This document shows, piece after piece, positions 63,418 to 64,000 of a stretch of DNA of 64,000 nt. Numbering within the stretch: position 1 is the first letter of the stretch; every line of letters begins with the position of its first letter. This stretch comes from Romboutsia_C sp015668195 (lineage in GTDB: Bacteria > Bacillota > Clostridia > Peptostreptococcales > Peptostreptococcaceae). The DNA lies in contig NZ_JADPFC010000002.1 in NCBI RefSeq assembly GCF_015668195.1, positions 434,001 through 498,000 on the forward strand, written 5' to 3'. The notes under the pieces were generated by a model that searched no databases, had not been told where the DNA came from, and saw nothing but the letters and a program-made list of their open reading frames with translations. The position numbers and the translations under genes are program-made.

Positions 63418-64000
63418 CTAATTTCTTAAGAAATATATAGTATCAAGTTCTATATTTTCAAATGCTTTAACTATATCTTCAATTTCTACGCTTGCTACTT
63501 TGTTTATTATTTCTTCTACTGTAGAATTTGTTTTACTCATTCCCTGTGCAAAATAAAAATCAGACATTCCTCCTATGCTATCTCCTAATGATTTCATAGA
63601 GTTTATTAAAGCACTTTTACTGTTTTCTATTTCCTCTTTAGATATTTCTCCTTTTTTAACACTATCTAATTGCTTACCTACTAATTCTACTGTTTTTTCA
63701 TAGTTTTGAGATTCTATTCCAGAAGATACAAATAATATAGATTTATATTTTTCAACTGATGAATATATATAGTAACATAAACTTTCTTTCTCTCTTATGT
63801 TTACAAACATCTTAGAATGTGGTCCACCACCTAATACATTAGAACCAACTATTAGTGGATAGTATTTATTTTCATCACTATAGTCTATATTTGCTCTATA
63901 TCCTATTACTAATTTACCTTGAGTTATATCCATTTTTTCTTCAATAGTTTTTACTTTTTCTACTTTCTTTTCATAAGTAGTTCTTGGTATATCTATTATT
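63418..64000 (-). CDS. M16 peptidase family protein, YfmF type (N-terminus beyond window)
   Basis: C-terminal part of the partner of the YfmH-like protein. The frame stays open to base 64000 (upstream residues read IIDIPRTTYEKKVEKVKTIE), so the ATG at 63933 is internal. Visible features are the M16 second-domain stretch GSNVLGGGPHSKMFVNIREK and ESLCYYIYSSVEKYKS. No HxxEH motif is in the visible part, but the relevant domain lies outside the window. YfmF proteins are usually the catalytically inactive half. Confidence 0.87.
   Translation of the reverse strand, partial: IIDIPRTTYEKKVEKVKTIEEKMDITQGKLVIGYRANIDYSDENKYYPLIVGSNVLGGGPHSKMFVNIREKESLCYYIYSSVEKYKSILFVSSGIESQNYEKTVELVGKQLDSVKKGEISKEEIENSKSALINSMKSLGDSIGGMSDFYFAQGMSKTNSTVEEIINKVASVEIEDIVKAFENIELDTIYFLRN

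Overview
This 64 kb window is chromosomal core DNA from a low-GC, spore-forming anaerobic firmicute. The gene content (SpoIVA, SpoIIGA, sigma-E, sigma-G, SpoVD/SpoVE-type septal genes, SepF/DivIVA, the long eukaryote-like IleRS, T-boxes, an AgrBD pair) best fits the Peptostreptococcaceae (Clostridioides/Paraclostridium/Romboutsia-like). That placement is inferred from protein and gene-order recognition, not from a search. Every gene except rqcH lies on the minus strand, so the biological reading order is from 64000 down to 1. There are no tRNA or rRNA genes, CRISPR arrays, insertion sequences or prophage genes.

In transcription order: a YfmF/YfmH M16 peptidase-like pair (64000-62112); the division and cell-wall (dcw) cluster lgt, rsmH, ftsL-like, spoVD-type PBP, murF, mraY, murD, ftsW/spoVE, murG, murA, ftsQ, ftsZ (61830-47212), broken by several terminators. 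No intact ftsA lies between ftsQ and ftsZ, where a 539-bp gap holds small ORFs and a possible FtsA C-terminal remnant. Next comes the sporulation sigma block spoIIGA, sigE, sigG (46794-44354). It has a spoIIGA promoter with the 22-bp spacer known from Bacillus and a hairpin that could hide the sigG ribosome binding site on read-through RNA. A small agr-like operon follows (44235-42932): a membrane protein resembling an AgrC sensor domain without a kinase, then agrB, then a 39-codon agrD. After it are a GGDEF/HD-GYP c-di-GMP protein, ymxH, nrdR, pgeF, a PhoPR-like two-component pair, two tandem YIEGIA genes with their small partner, DUF512, der, plsY, gpsA and spoIVA.

The next section (28993-19740) holds an alanine/glycine symporter, the septum/ylm block (HlyD-like adaptor, yggS, sepF, yggT, ylmH, divIVA) and ileS behind an isoleucine T-box. 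Then come an AbgT transporter and a metal-type ABC importer whose ATPase carries a His-rich tail closely matching a separate small His-rich protein. mtnN-trpS sits behind a tryptophan T-box. Smaller housekeeping genes follow (DUF5665, DksA-like, polysaccharide deacetylase, lspA, rluD). pyrR and uraA each have a PyrR-binding RNA hairpin. The window ends with a BMP lipoprotein gene, the lone plus-strand rqcH, and the operon dapF, yicC, gmk, rpoZ, coaBC (cut by the window edge).

The least expected elements are the agr-like operon with a kinase-less sensor, the shared His-rich module, a two-copy intergenic repeat whose copies covary in a hairpin, the stacked RNA switch ahead of uraA, and the apparent ftsA loss scar. 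Coordinates of promoters and hairpins were read by eye and none has been tested.
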